Positions 18,989-28,269 of a DNA stretch of 64,000 nucleotides are shown one piece after another. The notes under the pieces were generated by a model. The model made no database searches and was not told the origin of the DNA. It saw only the letters and a program-made list of their open reading frames with translations. The translations under genes and the position numbers were made by a program. The stretch covers positions 5,084,001-5,148,000 of the forward strand of contig NZ_CP117866.1 of NCBI RefSeq assembly GCF_028736035.1, read 5' to 3'. How positions within the stretch are numbered: the stretch's first letter is position 1; the number at the start of each line of letters is the position of its first letter. Origin of the DNA: Streptomyces sp. T12 (GTDB lineage: Bacteria; Actinomycetota; Actinomycetes; Streptomycetales; Streptomycetaceae).

Positions 18989-20842
18989 TCACGGTGTTGC
19001 GGGGCGGCGCCGAGCCGACCGGCCGGCCGGGTGTGCCGGGACGCGCGCCGTGAGCGGTGCGGTCGGGCGGGGGGTGGGTCGGGGCGGGCCTTCGAAGCGG
19101 CTCGGGAACGGGTACTTGCGTTCCAGGAAGGTACGGATGGCGGTCTGGGCCGCCGGTCTGGCCTCCGGGGCGGTGTCCACGTCGTTGAGGCAGAAGAAGT
19201 CGATGTCCTCGCCGGCCGCGAGGCGGGCCAGGCGGCGGTGCATGTCCGGGGTGCCCAGCTGGACGTAGCGGAAGCGGTAGTCGGCCGGGACGGCGCGGCC
19301 GGTCGCGATCGCCCAGTGGTGGTGGAGCGTGGACGCCGGAGCGACGTCGGAGGTGGAGCGGAAGCGGGAGTAGGAGGTGCGCTCGAGTTCCTCGATTCCG
19401 AGGGTCTCCATCTCGCGCATGACCGACAGCAGTTGGGGGTGCGGGGTGTGCAGGGATTTGTGCGTGATCTGTCTGCCGTGGAAGCGGCTGATCACCTCGC
19501 GGGCGTTCTTGCCGGCGGAGTTGGGGGCCGGTTCGAGGGGGTGGGGGGCGCCGAGTCCGAGTTTCAGGGGGGAGAGCGGGATGCGGGCTATGCCGTTGCC
19601 GTGGAAGAAGTGCTCGGCCCGTACCGGGCGGTTGATGAACACGTCGTCGTTGAAGTAGAGGTAGTGGTCGGACAGGCCCGGGATGTGGTGCAGGCGGCTC
19701 TCTATCGCGTGCGAGTTGAAGACGGGGAGTGCGTCGGGCGGGAGGATGTCCCGGTGGTCCACCACCGTCAGGCCCTCCGCGTCCGGGTCCAGCCAGGCGG
19801 GGATCTGGGAGTCGGTCACCAGGTAGACGTGCCGGACGAAACCCGCGTACATCTCCAGGGAGCGCAGTGCGTACTTCAGTTCGTCGTGGCTGGTGTAGCG
19901 GGAGGCGCCGGTCTCGCGCGGAGCGATGACGTCGCAGGACAGGGCCTGATGGGCGCGGCGCTTCGCGGCCAGCGCCGGGTCGTTCCCGTCGACCCAGGTG
20001 TACACGGCGTCGACGGGGAAGCGCACCTCGTCGATGCCCGGCTCGGCGAACGGGGCGAACGTCGGCACGCTGCGGTGGCGGCCCGCCACGGAGGCGGGCT
20101 GCTGGGCCGCCGACGGGAGTACCTCCGCAACGGGGTTGCGGCGCGGGGCGACGAGTGCCGGGCCGAAGACGTCCGGCAAGCGGCTGCCGGGCACCGTGAG
20201 CCAGGAGGGATCCGGGGCCGGGGTGGTGCCGAGGTCCCGGCCGTGCCGCCAGAACTCGATGTCGCACCCCGCCTCGAGACCGGTGAGCACCTGCCCTTGC
20301 GGGCCGAGGCGCACCACGCCGGTACGGAGCACCATGGCCCGCCTCAGCGCCCGCGGCAGCTTCCCGTCGGCCCACAGCACCGCGGTCGTCACGGCGCCGT
20401 CCGGTCCGACGGCGCCGACGTACCCGACGGAGCCGGCGAAGCGCTGGGCGGCCCGGGAGAGAACCGCGCCGCGGTACCGCTCCTCGATGCCGATGGCCTG
20501 CCGTGGCGCCGCGCTGTGCCCGTGGTCGGCGGGGACCAGGAAGTACGGGACGCCGAGCCCCTCCAGCAGGGTGCACACCCGTTCGAGATCGGCTTCGGCG
20601 GCGTCGGCGGCGGTGTATCCGGCGACCGTACGGCCGTAGAGTCGCACCGGTCCGAAGGTGATCCGGCGCAGTCCGGGGTCCGCGGCCCGCAGGCGCCGGC
20701 GGGCCCGGGTCGCGCGCAGCGCCCAGAGCCGGGCCGTCAGCCAGAGCCGCAGGCCCACCAGAAAGTCCCGGGCCGCCCGGATGCCCCCCGGCAGTCCGAA
20801 GCGGTGACGGGTGTTCGTTCCCCCCATGTCCATGCCCCCCAT
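18989..20842 (-). CDS. Stealth-family sugar-phosphate transferase, copy 2
   Basis: 617 residues with the conserved Stealth regions: CR1 VDAVYTWVDGNDP (near residue 276), RYTSHDELKYALRSLEMY (near 317), HIPGLSDHYLYFNDDVFI (near 390) and late CR4-like sequences. Stealth enzymes transfer hexose-1-phosphate from UDP-sugars onto glycans and build capsule or wall phosphoglycans, usually at the cytoplasmic membrane; there is no transmembrane anchor here. The ~270-residue N-terminal extension is shared with the neighbour copy. The start region repeats ATGGACATGGGGGG, so the exact ATG (20842, 20833 or 20827) is uncertain. It lies just downstream of copy 1. Confidence 0.9.
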   Translation of the reverse strand: MGGMDMGGTNTRHRFGLPGGIRAARDFLVGLRLWLTARLWALRATRARRRLRAADPGLRRITFGPVRLYGRTVAGYTAADAAEADLERVCTLLEGLGVPYFLVPADHGHSAAPRQAIGIEERYRGAVLSRAAQRFAGSVGYVGAVGPDGAVTTAVLWADGKLPRALRRAMVLRTGVVRLGPQGQVLTGLEAGCDIEFWRHGRDLGTTPAPDPSWLTVPGSRLPDVFGPALVAPRRNPVAEVLPSAAQQPASVAGRHRSVPTFAPFAEPGIDEVRFPVDAVYTWVDGNDPALAAKRRAHQALSCDVIAPRETGASRYTSHDELKYALRSLEMYAGFVRHVYLVTDSQIPAWLDPDAEGLTVVDHRDILPPDALPVFNSHAIESRLHHIPGLSDHYLYFNDDVFINRPVRAEHFFHGNGIARIPLSPLKLGLGAPHPLEPAPNSAGKNAREVISRFHGRQITHKSLHTPHPQLLSVMREMETLGIEELERTSYSRFRSTSDVAPASTLHHHWAIATGRAVPADYRFRYVQLGTPDMHRRLARLAAGEDIDFFCLNDVDTAPEARPAAQTAIRTFLERKYPFPSRFEGPPRPTPRPTAPLTARVPAHPAGRSARRRPATP

Positions 20843-20863
20843 GTCCAGGCCCCCCAGCCCTCG

Positions 20864-22561
20864 TTACTTCTGCTTCTCGAAGGGGCTCGCGAAGGGGAAG
20901 TAGTTCTCCAGGAACTCGTCCATCCGGGCGCCGACCTGCTCCCGCTCCTCGGGCGGCACATCGACGTCGTTGAGGCAGAAGAAGTCGAAGCGGCGGTTGC
21001 GGCGCAGATCGGCCAGGCGCTTTTCGGCGTCCGGGCGGCTGATGTTCACGTAGCGGAAGCTGTACTTCCCCGGCACGCCGCGGCCGGTCATCAGCGCGTA
21101 CTGGTAGAGCAGCGGGGCCGTCATGGCGATGTCCTGCGGCGAGCGGAAGCGGGACGCCGTGGTGCGGCTGATGTCCTGCGGGAAGAGCTCCTCCAGCACC
21201 TGGAGCGTCTCTCGCTGCTGCGGCAGCGGGGTGTGCATGAAGTTGTTCGTCGTCATCCGCCCGAACTTCTCCAGCAGCAGCCGGCGGACGTTCTTGCCGG
21301 CGGAGTTGGTGGCCGTCTCCTCGGCGTGCGGCTTGCCGACGCCTATCTTCAGCGGGGACACCGGGATCTTCATCAGGCCACTGCCGTGGAAGAAGTGCTC
21401 CGGGGTGACGCGACGGCCTACGAACACGTCGTCGTTGAAGTAGAGGTAGTGGTCCGACAGGCCCGGTATGTGGTGCAGGCGGGTCTCGATCGCGTGCGAG
21501 TTGAACACCGGCAGGACGTCCTGCGGGAAGATGTCGCGGTGGTCGACGACCGTGATTCCCGGGGCCGAGTCGTCGAGCCAGTGCGGCTTCTGACCGTCGG
21601 TCACGAGGTAGATGTGCCGGACGAAGTCGGCGTACATCGCGAGTGAGCGCAGCGAGTACTTCAGCTCGTCATGGCTGGTGTAGCGGGAGGCGTTGGTCTC
21701 CTTGTCCAGGATCTCGGCGATGCCGTGCTCCTGGTACCGGGCCCGCTTGGCCCGCATCTGGGGCTCCTCGCCGTCCACCCAGGTGTAGACGACGTCGACG
21801 GGGAAGGTCACGTCGTTCACGGTCGGCAGGGTGAGCGGGGTGAAGCTCGGCAGCTCCCGGTCGCCGATCCGCACCGCGGCCGGCTTCTGCTCGGACGCCG
21901 GGAGTACGTCCGTGATGCCGTTGTTCCGCGGCGCGATCAGGGACTCGGCGAAGATGTCCTCGGACGCCTGCGGCTGCACCTTGGCCAGCCGCCGAGGCCC
22001 GTCGTCGGAGGCGAGGAGCTGTGCCCCGTCCTCCCAGAACTCGACGTCGCAGGCGAGTTCCGGCCCGGCGAGCAGCTGGCCCGCGGGGCCGAGGTGGTTC
22101 TCCCCGATCCGCAGGACGGTGGCCTTGCGCAGTGCGGTCGGCAGTACGCCGTCCATGAACAGTGCGGGGTTCTTGAGCTGTCCGCCGGGCAGCGGTCTGC
22201 CGAGGAACACCGCCTTCCCCGCGTTCTGCGCCTCCAGGGCGGTGAGGAAACGCTCCCGGTCGACGGCGTTCACGCCGACCGTGTGGCGCGTACGCGAGGT
22301 CGGTACCAGGAAGTAGGGGATACCTTCCTGCTCCAGCGCGGCGACGACCAGGCCGAGGTTGGCGGCGGCCGCCTCGACAGCGCTGAACCGGGTCACGATC
22401 CGGCCGTAGAGCTGCTGGCCGCGCACCGCCACCGGGCGGAGCATCGGGTCGGTGACTGCCGCCGTGCGGCGCCGCCGCATGGTGCGCAGCTGCCACACCC
22501 TTTCGGCGGCCTTCCGCTCGACTCGCGGTCGCATCCGCCGGGCAAAGGAACGCACGGTCAC
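20864..22561 (-). CDS. Stealth-family sugar-phosphate transferase, copy 1
   Basis: 565 residues, a paralogue of the gene 22 bases downstream. CR1 VDVVYTWVDGEEP (near residue 254), RYTSHDELKYSLRSLAMY, PVFNSHAIETRLHHIPGLSD and NDDVFVGRRVTPEHFFHG are intact. The N-terminal ~230 residues align with the paralogue (for example PYFLVPTSRTRH and FVGRP-like stretches). GTG start at 22561 behind GAGGAG. Probably first gene of a two-gene operon that modifies a wall teichoic acid or capsule-like polymer; two enzymes may act on successive or different acceptors. Confidence 0.92.
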   Translation of the reverse strand: MTVRSFARRMRPRVERKAAERVWQLRTMRRRRTAAVTDPMLRPVAVRGQQLYGRIVTRFSAVEAAAANLGLVVAALEQEGIPYFLVPTSRTRHTVGVNAVDRERFLTALEAQNAGKAVFLGRPLPGGQLKNPALFMDGVLPTALRKATVLRIGENHLGPAGQLLAGPELACDVEFWEDGAQLLASDDGPRRLAKVQPQASEDIFAESLIAPRNNGITDVLPASEQKPAAVRIGDRELPSFTPLTLPTVNDVTFPVDVVYTWVDGEEPQMRAKRARYQEHGIAEILDKETNASRYTSHDELKYSLRSLAMYADFVRHIYLVTDGQKPHWLDDSAPGITVVDHRDIFPQDVLPVFNSHAIETRLHHIPGLSDHYLYFNDDVFVGRRVTPEHFFHGSGLMKIPVSPLKIGVGKPHAEETATNSAGKNVRRLLLEKFGRMTTNNFMHTPLPQQRETLQVLEELFPQDISRTTASRFRSPQDIAMTAPLLYQYALMTGRGVPGKYSFRYVNISRPDAEKRLADLRRNRRFDFFCLNDVDVPPEEREQVGARMDEFLENYFPFASPFEKQK

Positions 22562-22994
22562 GTTCTGAGCTCCTCTTCATGAACCTCTCAGACATCCCTG
22601 CGTTAGCCAGACCGACGCATGGTGCGGAAGGTTGTAGAAGAGTTCTCCGAGAATTAACAAACGAAGGGCCCTACGCATAACTGGCCCTCAGTGGGACGTG
22701 GTAGAGAGCTGCCGCCTTTTTCGTTCTTGTCGTGGTCCACCAGGCCAGGGGCCCGATCCGCGAAAGCGGATCGGGCCCCTGGCTGGTTTCCGAGGTCGAG
22801 TACGGCCGGGCGGACACCGGTGCACTGCCATCGGCGGAACACATCCCAGGGACCGTCTACGACGGCCCGTACTCCACCGGTAGGTCTCGCCATGGGACAC
22901 CGGGGTCCGCACCGGCCAGGGGATCCCGTCGGTCGGCCTCCGTCGACATGCGGACGACCAGCCGACCAAAGAAACCCCTGATCCGGGCCTCGGA
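22562..22994. other. Intergenic region with terminator, no clear gene
   Basis: It contains the promoter side of the Stealth operon (22562-22680, relatively AT-rich), a strong hairpin at 22744-22783, and about 200 bases of GC-rich sequence (22790-22990) with partial coding-like composition but no supported start or family. It could be a gene remnant. Confidence 0.45.
22744..22783 (-). terminator. Long perfect hairpin
   Basis: An 18-bp perfect stem closing a GAAA tetraloop (GCCAGGGGCCCGATCCGC and complement). It is positioned as the terminator of the small secreted protein gene ending at 22995, although 210 bases away. Confidence 0.65.
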
Positions 22995-23276
22995 CTAGAA
23001 GGCGCTGTTGTCGCAGCCCATGGCCGAGCCGATGTGGGTGTCCTGCCCACCCGAGTTGCCCTCGCCGTTGAGCGCGTTGCCCAGCACGCCGTTGAGGACG
23101 CCGACCTGGCCGAGGACGTCGACGTTCAGGTCGTGCGACTTGCAGGAGGAGCTCTGCAGGACGCTGGTCTTGCCGCCGTGGCCGTCCATGCCCTGGGCGG
23201 TGGCGGTGCCGGCGCTCAGGATGCCGACGCTGCCGAGGGCGACGATCACGACGGCAGCCTTGCGAAGGTTGTGCAT
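22995..23276 (-). CDS. Small secreted protein, rodlin-like (tentative)
   Basis: 93 residues with a signal peptide (MHNLRKAAVVIVALGSVGIL, cleavage after TATA near residue 27), leaving a ~65-residue Gly/Asn/Val-rich mature protein. Two Cys (in SSSCKSHDL and AMGCDNS) could form a disulfide. Repeated short hydrophobic patches (LNVDVLGQVGVLNGVLGN) recall rodlins and other aerial-hypha surface proteins of Streptomyces, but it lacks the chaplin motif. The ATG at 23276 lies behind GGAGATGAC. The upstream region (23330-23365) is exceptionally AT-rich and probably holds the promoter. Confidence 0.72.
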   Translation of the reverse strand: MHNLRKAAVVIVALGSVGILSAGTATAQGMDGHGGKTSVLQSSSCKSHDLNVDVLGQVGVLNGVLGNALNGEGNSGGQDTHIGSAMGCDNSAF

Positions 23277-23450
23277 GTCATCTCCGGTGAAGTGAGGTGA
23301 TTGCGATCCGTGACAGATCGACTTCGTACAGTTACCGGAGAATAATAGGAAAATAAATAACATGTCCCCGCGACGCGCCGGGATTCGTGATCTCGTGGCG
23401 GAACCACCCGGACACCGCACGGGGACGCCGGTCGGCTCGTTCGGCGGCCG

Positions 23451-26400
23451 CTACCGCGGCGGCACTCCGACGTCGGAGAAGATGGCCCGCGCCTGTTGCC
23501 TCATGAGGTCGGCCGCGGCCGCCTCGTTCGGGCGGAGGACGCGGCCGAGGGTCATGAGGGTGCGGGCCTCGCCGAGGCGGTGGCCGGTCTCGCGGTGGAT
23601 GGCCAGCGCCTCGTGGCCGAGGGCGACGGCTGCGGCGTGTGCCGCTTCGGACTCCGCGATGTCGCACAGGACCGACAGGGCCTGCGCCTCCACCACCCGG
23701 AACGAGTGGTCGCGCGCCAGGCTCAGCGCCTGCTCGGCATGGCTGCGGGCCTGGTCGTGCCGGCCCAGTTGCCCGAGTGTGAGGGAGAGGCCCAGGGTGC
23801 AGTCCGCCTCGGTGCGTCGGTGTCCCGACTGCTGGGCCAGGGTGAGGGCCTGCCGGCCGGCCCGCTCCGCTCGGTCCGGGTGGGCCAGTTCCCGGTGGGC
23901 GGCAGCGATCGTGTTGAGGATGCCGGCCTGAATCCAGCGGCGCCCCTTGGCCTTGCCCACCGCCAGGGCCCGCTCGGCCTGGTGCAGCGCCTCTTCGTGA
24001 CGGCCGAGCTCGATCTTGATCCTCGCGACGGAGTCCAGCATCATGGCGCGGTCGTTGCGGTATCCGCCCGTGAGGTCGGGGCTCACCTTGGGACCGAGGA
24101 TGGCGAGTCCCTCGGTCAGACGGCCGAGTTCCCAGTACGTCCAGCCCAGATTCTGCAGAGCCAGGCTGTGGTCGTGCCAGCCGATCTCCTCGTTGCGGCG
24201 GATGGCCGTCTCCAGGTGATCGGCAGCCTCGCGCAGCCGGCCCAGATCCCGGCACGTCACACCGAGTGTGACCAGCCCCAGCGCTTCGACGTGAAGGTTT
24301 CCGGCCGCGCGGGCGATCCGCAGACTGGCGGTGACGTGCTCGTGCGCGCTGTCGAGGCGGGCCAAGTTCCATTCCGCCTGGGCCAGGCCGCCGAGACCCG
24401 CTGCCTCGCCCGTCACCCAACCGATCTCCCGGCTGATCTCCCGTACGCGAGTGTGGTGATCCATTGCCTGTCCGCCCCACCCCCGGTCCGACTTGAGCAG
24501 CCCGAGGCCGGTGTGCATGGCGGCCTGGCCGTGAAGGTCGCCTTCGGCCGCGGCGGCGTCCAGCGCCGTCTGCGTGATGGCCTGCCATGTCGCCCGTGGC
24601 AGATGGAGCCAGAAGTCTCCGAAGAGTGCGTTGGTCAGGTGCCAGGCGATGGGGCGGGGGCCGTGGCGCCCGGTGTGGTTGATGAGGGCGAGCAGATTCG
24701 CCCGCTCCGCCTCCAGCCACTGTCCGGCTCCGGAAGCGGGCGGAAGGTTCGGCCGGTCGCCTGGGGCGAGGTCGTGGGGCAGCTCCGGGAAGAGCCAGCT
24801 TCCCCCGGTCGCGCGCGCGGCGTTCAGGTACCAGACGAGGACGCGCCGCAGCGCGGCGTCACGATCCGCCGCCGTTTCCTCCGCCCGCGCGCGCTCCAGC
24901 GCGTACTCGCGCAGGAGATCGTGGAAGCGGTACCGGCCCGCCGCCGCGGGTTCGATCAGGTGGGCCGCGGCCAGGGCGCCGAGCGGGCGCCGGGCCTGCG
25001 GCAGCGGTATCTCCAGGAACGCTGCCGCGACCTCGGCGGTGAACTCCGGGCCGGGGAACAGGCCCAGCAGCCGGAAGAGCCGGCGTGCCGCGGGGGACAG
25101 GACTCGGTACGACGCGGAAAAAGCCGTACGCAAGGGGGAGTCGTCGGTGTCGTCCGGTGCCAGCGCCTCCAGGCGGTTGCCCTCGGACATCTCGGCGACC
25201 AGGTCGGCCGGGCGCAGGCCCGGATCGCCCGTCAGTCGAGCGGCGGCGACGCGCAGTGCCAGCGGCAGGCTGCCGCACAGCCGGATCAACTCCTCCACCG
25301 CCGGAGGGTCTTCGCCGAGGCGATCCTCGCCGAGTGCCCGGCTCAGCAGTGCGCGGGCCTCGGCCGGCAGCAGGAGGTCCAGCGGCAGGGCGTGTGCACC
25401 GTCGCGGGCGACGAGATCGCCGAGCCGGTTGCGGCTGGTGACGACGACGCAGCAGGACGGGCTGCCCGGCAGCAACGGGCGGACCTGCTCCGCCGACGCC
25501 GCGTTGTCCAGCAGGACGAGCAGGCGGCGCCCGGCCAGCAGGGTCCGGTACGCGCGCGCCTGGGCCTCGTCGTTCAGGGGGATCTCCGACGCCCTCAGGC
25601 CCAGGCCCCGCAGCAGCAGTTCCAGGGCCTCGCCGGCCTTGAGCGGTGGGCGGTCGTGGTCGAAGCCGTGCAGGTTCACATACAGCTGCCCGTCCGGGAA
25701 GCGGGCACGGACCTGGTGCGCCCAGTGCACCGCGAGCGCGGTCTTGCCGATGCCGGCGGCGCCGCCGATCGCGGAGATGACCACCGTGTTCGCCGGCCCC
25801 GGCCCCTGCTCGGGCGGAAGCAGCGCGTGCAGCCGGACGAGTTCGTCGGTGCGGCCCGCGAAACCGGCGGCGTCGTGGGGCAGTTCGGCCGGGACCGACG
25901 GTGTGATGTCGCGGTCCGGGCGGCCGCGCTGCCCCGGTGTCGGTGCGCCCGCCGCGGGGTCGTTGGTGAGGATGAGCTGGTGGAGCGTCTGCAGCTCCGG
26001 TGCCGGGTCCACGCCCAGGTCCTCGGCGAGCCGTTTGCGGATGTCGTCGTAGTGGAGGAGGGCTTCGGCCTGTAGACCACACCGGTACAGGGCGGTCAGC
26101 AGCTGCCCGGCCATCCGTTCGTCGAGCGGGTGGGCGGCGGCCAGTTCGCGCAGCCGGGGAAAGATCTCCTCGTGGCGCCCCCTGCGCAGCTGCACCTCGT
26201 GGTACTGCAGCAGGGTCACGACCCGTTCGCTCGCGAGCCGGTCGCGCGTCGCCTGCGCCCACGCCCCCGTCAGCCCCGTCAGCGGTTCGCCGCGCCACAT
26301 CTGCAGGGCGCGCTCCAGGAGTTCGGCGACCTGGTCGTCGGCGGCGGCCGCGGTGCCGGCCTCCTCCCTGGCACGGGCCTCCCCCTCCCTGGCACGGGCC

Positions 26401-26777
26401 TCCCCCTCCCTGGCACGGGCCTCCTTCTCCTTGGCGCGGGCTTGGCCGACCAGGTCACGGAACCGGTACAGGTCCACTCGCTCGGTGGGCGTCCGTAGCG
26501 TGTAGCCGCCTGAACTACGGTCCAGATGTACGCCGGTCGATCCCCGGCCCGCCTCCCGCAGTGCGCTCTTCAGCCGGCCCACATAGCCGTAGACCACGTT
26601 GCGCACCGTGTCCGGCGGGTCGTCCCCCCACACCCGGTCGATGAGTGTCTCGATCGGTACGACGCGGTTGGCCTCCATGAGGAGAACGGCCAGCACGCAC
26701 CTCTGACGAGGCCGGCCGAGGTCGACCTCCGCACCGTCCGCCCACGCCTGTACCGGCCCCAGCAACCGGATCTCCAC
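23451..26777 (-). CDS. AfsR/SARP-type STAND regulator (DNA-binding, BTAD, NB-ARC, TPR)
   Basis: 1108 residues. The OmpR-like DNA-binding domain (1-100) starts VEIRLLGPVQAW and has a BTAD bacterial activation domain (about 105-280). NB-ARC ATPase: P-loop GGAAGIGKTALA near residue 342, LLVLLDNA Walker B near 425. The C-terminal ~450 residues are TPR-like repeats (for example GLAQAEWNLARLDSAHEHVT). This is the AfsR architecture: a nucleotide-switched activator, often of secondary metabolism. Between residues 113 and 139 the coding DNA has a 21-bp tandem repeat giving REGEARA copies. GTG start. It is divergent from the Crp gene of the 27-47 kb cluster and may control it; this is inference. Confidence 0.93.
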   Translation of the reverse strand: MEIRLLGPVQAWADGAEVDLGRPRQRCVLAVLLMEANRVVPIETLIDRVWGDDPPDTVRNVVYGYVGRLKSALREAGRGSTGVHLDRSSGGYTLRTPTERVDLYRFRDLVGQARAKEKEARAREGEARAREGEARAREEAGTAAAADDQVAELLERALQMWRGEPLTGLTGAWAQATRDRLASERVVTLLQYHEVQLRRGRHEEIFPRLRELAAAHPLDERMAGQLLTALYRCGLQAEALLHYDDIRKRLAEDLGVDPAPELQTLHQLILTNDPAAGAPTPGQRGRPDRDITPSVPAELPHDAAGFAGRTDELVRLHALLPPEQGPGPANTVVISAIGGAAGIGKTALAVHWAHQVRARFPDGQLYVNLHGFDHDRPPLKAGEALELLLRGLGLRASEIPLNDEAQARAYRTLLAGRRLLVLLDNAASAEQVRPLLPGSPSCCVVVTSRNRLGDLVARDGAHALPLDLLLPAEARALLSRALGEDRLGEDPPAVEELIRLCGSLPLALRVAAARLTGDPGLRPADLVAEMSEGNRLEALAPDDTDDSPLRTAFSASYRVLSPAARRLFRLLGLFPGPEFTAEVAAAFLEIPLPQARRPLGALAAAHLIEPAAAGRYRFHDLLREYALERARAEETAADRDAALRRVLVWYLNAARATGGSWLFPELPHDLAPGDRPNLPPASGAGQWLEAERANLLALINHTGRHGPRPIAWHLTNALFGDFWLHLPRATWQAITQTALDAAAAEGDLHGQAAMHTGLGLLKSDRGWGGQAMDHHTRVREISREIGWVTGEAAGLGGLAQAEWNLARLDSAHEHVTASLRIARAAGNLHVEALGLVTLGVTCRDLGRLREAADHLETAIRRNEEIGWHDHSLALQNLGWTYWELGRLTEGLAILGPKVSPDLTGGYRNDRAMMLDSVARIKIELGRHEEALHQAERALAVGKAKGRRWIQAGILNTIAAAHRELAHPDRAERAGRQALTLAQQSGHRRTEADCTLGLSLTLGQLGRHDQARSHAEQALSLARDHSFRVVEAQALSVLCDIAESEAAHAAAVALGHEALAIHRETGHRLGEARTLMTLGRVLRPNEAAAADLMRQQARAIFSDVGVPPR
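26365..26430. repeat. 21-bp tandem repeat inside the SARP gene
   Basis: About three copies of a 21-bp unit containing CCCTCCCTGGCACGGGCCTCC. It encodes seven-residue EGEARAR repeats in a charged helical insertion of the BTAD domain. Confidence 0.75.
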
Positions 26778-27361
26778 CGGCCATTCCTTCCGTAACCGCT
26801 CGTGCCCACAGGGCGGCCATGGTCCATGCCGCGCGACCTGCGCGTACAGGTTTCCTCAACATTCCCTCCGCTCCCCCTCGGAAAGCTGACGGCATGACAC
26901 AGGGGGGCGGCGCTCACATCGATCGCAACCGTCGGAGGGCAGCCCTGGAGGTCTCGCCTTGGCCCTCTCCCACGACGCCCTCACCCACGACCCCCTCCCG
27001 ACTCACCGCCCCCTCACCTCGCCACCACCTCGCCGTCACCCCTGTCACAGCGCAAACCCGAGTTTTCGCCAACTCTCCATCGACTGACCGAATCGCGACC
27101 TCGATACGGCCCCTTGTTCGAGTGGTGTGTCTGACCTCACGGTCGTCCCCTCACGCGCGGGCGTGGCGCCGGCGACCTGCGCTGGGTGTCGGGGGTCGCC
27201 CTGCCGCGGGGGTGCACGGCGACAGGGCGACCAACCTGGCATTCCGCAACTACCGGCCAGTACCCCTGGTATGGCGCAATCCACTCGGCGCGGAACTTTG
27301 TCCTGCCACCATCAACACCCATCGAAATCCCAGGCGTCCGGAATGCGGCGGGGGGCTGGCC
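26778..27361. promoter_or_regulatory. Divergent regulatory region between the SARP and Crp genes
   Basis: 584 bases without a supported gene. It should hold the promoters of both regulators. 26960-27060 is a C-rich, G-poor stretch with repeated CACC/CCTC words, which on the + strand would give an unstructured leader. I found no clean Crp-type palindrome by eye. Confidence 0.5.
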
Positions 27362-28099
27362 ATGGGGCTACTCGGCAATGAGCTGGCGTTCGCACACACC
27401 CTGACTCCGCAGGAGCACGAGAGCGTCATGGCCCTCGGCAACCGGAAGCGCTACCCGGCCGACGCCCATCTCCTCACCGAGGGCGATCGAACCAGTCACG
27501 TCGTGATCATTCTTCAGGGGTGGGTGACCGTATCCGTGGCGACGGACCGTGGGGCCACCCGGCTGATACTCGGCCTGCGCGGCCCGGGCGAACTGCTCGG
27601 CGAGATGGCCGCGTTGGATCCGCATCCCCGCAGCGCCACCGTGCGCGCACTCGGTCCCATAGAGGCCCAGGTCATATCCGGGGATGCGTTTCGTCGTTTT
27701 CTCGCCCTGCACCCCCGGGTCAGCGGACTGGTGATACGTCAGCTGACCTCCCGGCTCCGCAGCGCCGACCAGGAACGGTCCGCGCTCGCCTCACTCACCG
27801 TGCTGCAACGCCTGGCCAGCCGGCTCACCGAACTGTCGGGAGCCGAGCCCTCCGGCCCTTACACCCCGTCCGCGGTGGGCCCTCCGAGCGGCCCCGCCAC
27901 CTCCGGCCCCGCCACCTCCGGCCGGGTCGTCCAGCTGGCCCAGGACGAACTGGCCGCCACGATAGGGGCCACCCGCGAAGCCGTCGCCAAGGCCCTACGG
28001 CTGCTGCGCACCCAGAACATCGTGCGCACCGGCAACCGGATGGTGGAGGTCCTCGACCCCACGCTGCTCGCCCTTCTCGCGGACGGTCATCAGGAGTAA
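27362..28099 (+). CDS. Crp/Fnr-family regulator with intact cyclic-nucleotide pocket
   Basis: 245 residues. The N-terminal cNMP-binding domain (about 20-140) carries the phosphate-binding cassette GPGELLGEMAALDPHPRSAT, with the Glu, Arg and Ser that contact cAMP in CRP. The C-terminal winged HTH (about 195-240) has VQLAQDELAATIGATREAVA. A Pro/Ser/Gly-rich linker (about residues 160-185, with tandem ATSGP) interrupts the usual hinge. I chose the ATG at 27362 behind a G-run because homologous sequence begins there. It is the first gene of the 27-47 kb cluster and sits before a cyclase-like gene, so it may sense that cyclase's product. Confidence 0.9.
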   Translation: MGLLGNELAFAHTLTPQEHESVMALGNRKRYPADAHLLTEGDRTSHVVIILQGWVTVSVATDRGATRLILGLRGPGELLGEMAALDPHPRSATVRALGPIEAQVISGDAFRRFLALHPRVSGLVIRQLTSRLRSADQERSALASLTVLQRLASRLTELSGAEPSGPYTPSAVGPPSGPATSGPATSGRVVQLAQDELAATIGATREAVAKALRLLRTQNIVRTGNRMVEVLDPTLLALLADGHQE

Positions 28100-28269
28100 G
28101 CCCACGCCCCGCCGTGTGTAAACGGCTACAGACGCCTCACGTCCTGGGCCTGAACCTGATGCAGCGGGACCCCTCCCGCGGACCACGGTGCAGGCTGCCT
28201 CCGCGGACCACCTCCTCGGCAGGACGAACCACCTCTTCGGCAAGCGGAAAGAACATGCAGGGGGCACGC

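Noticed and set aside
19031..21646. Long open frame antisense to both Stealth genes
   Set aside because: It runs across two intact genes and their gap, and its composition is an artefact of codon bias.
22995..23276. Chaplin assignment for the small secreted protein
   Set aside because: It lacks the chaplin motif with its two spaced Cys and GN-rich beta core. Only a loose rodlin-like impression remains.
26960..27340. Small genes in the divergent gap before the Crp gene
   Set aside because: Several open frames exist but none has a ribosome site, codon bias or family-like sequence.
27520..28254. N-terminal extension of the cyclase-like protein
   Set aside because: The in-frame upstream stretch overlaps the Crp gene in another frame and shows the shadow composition of that gene.
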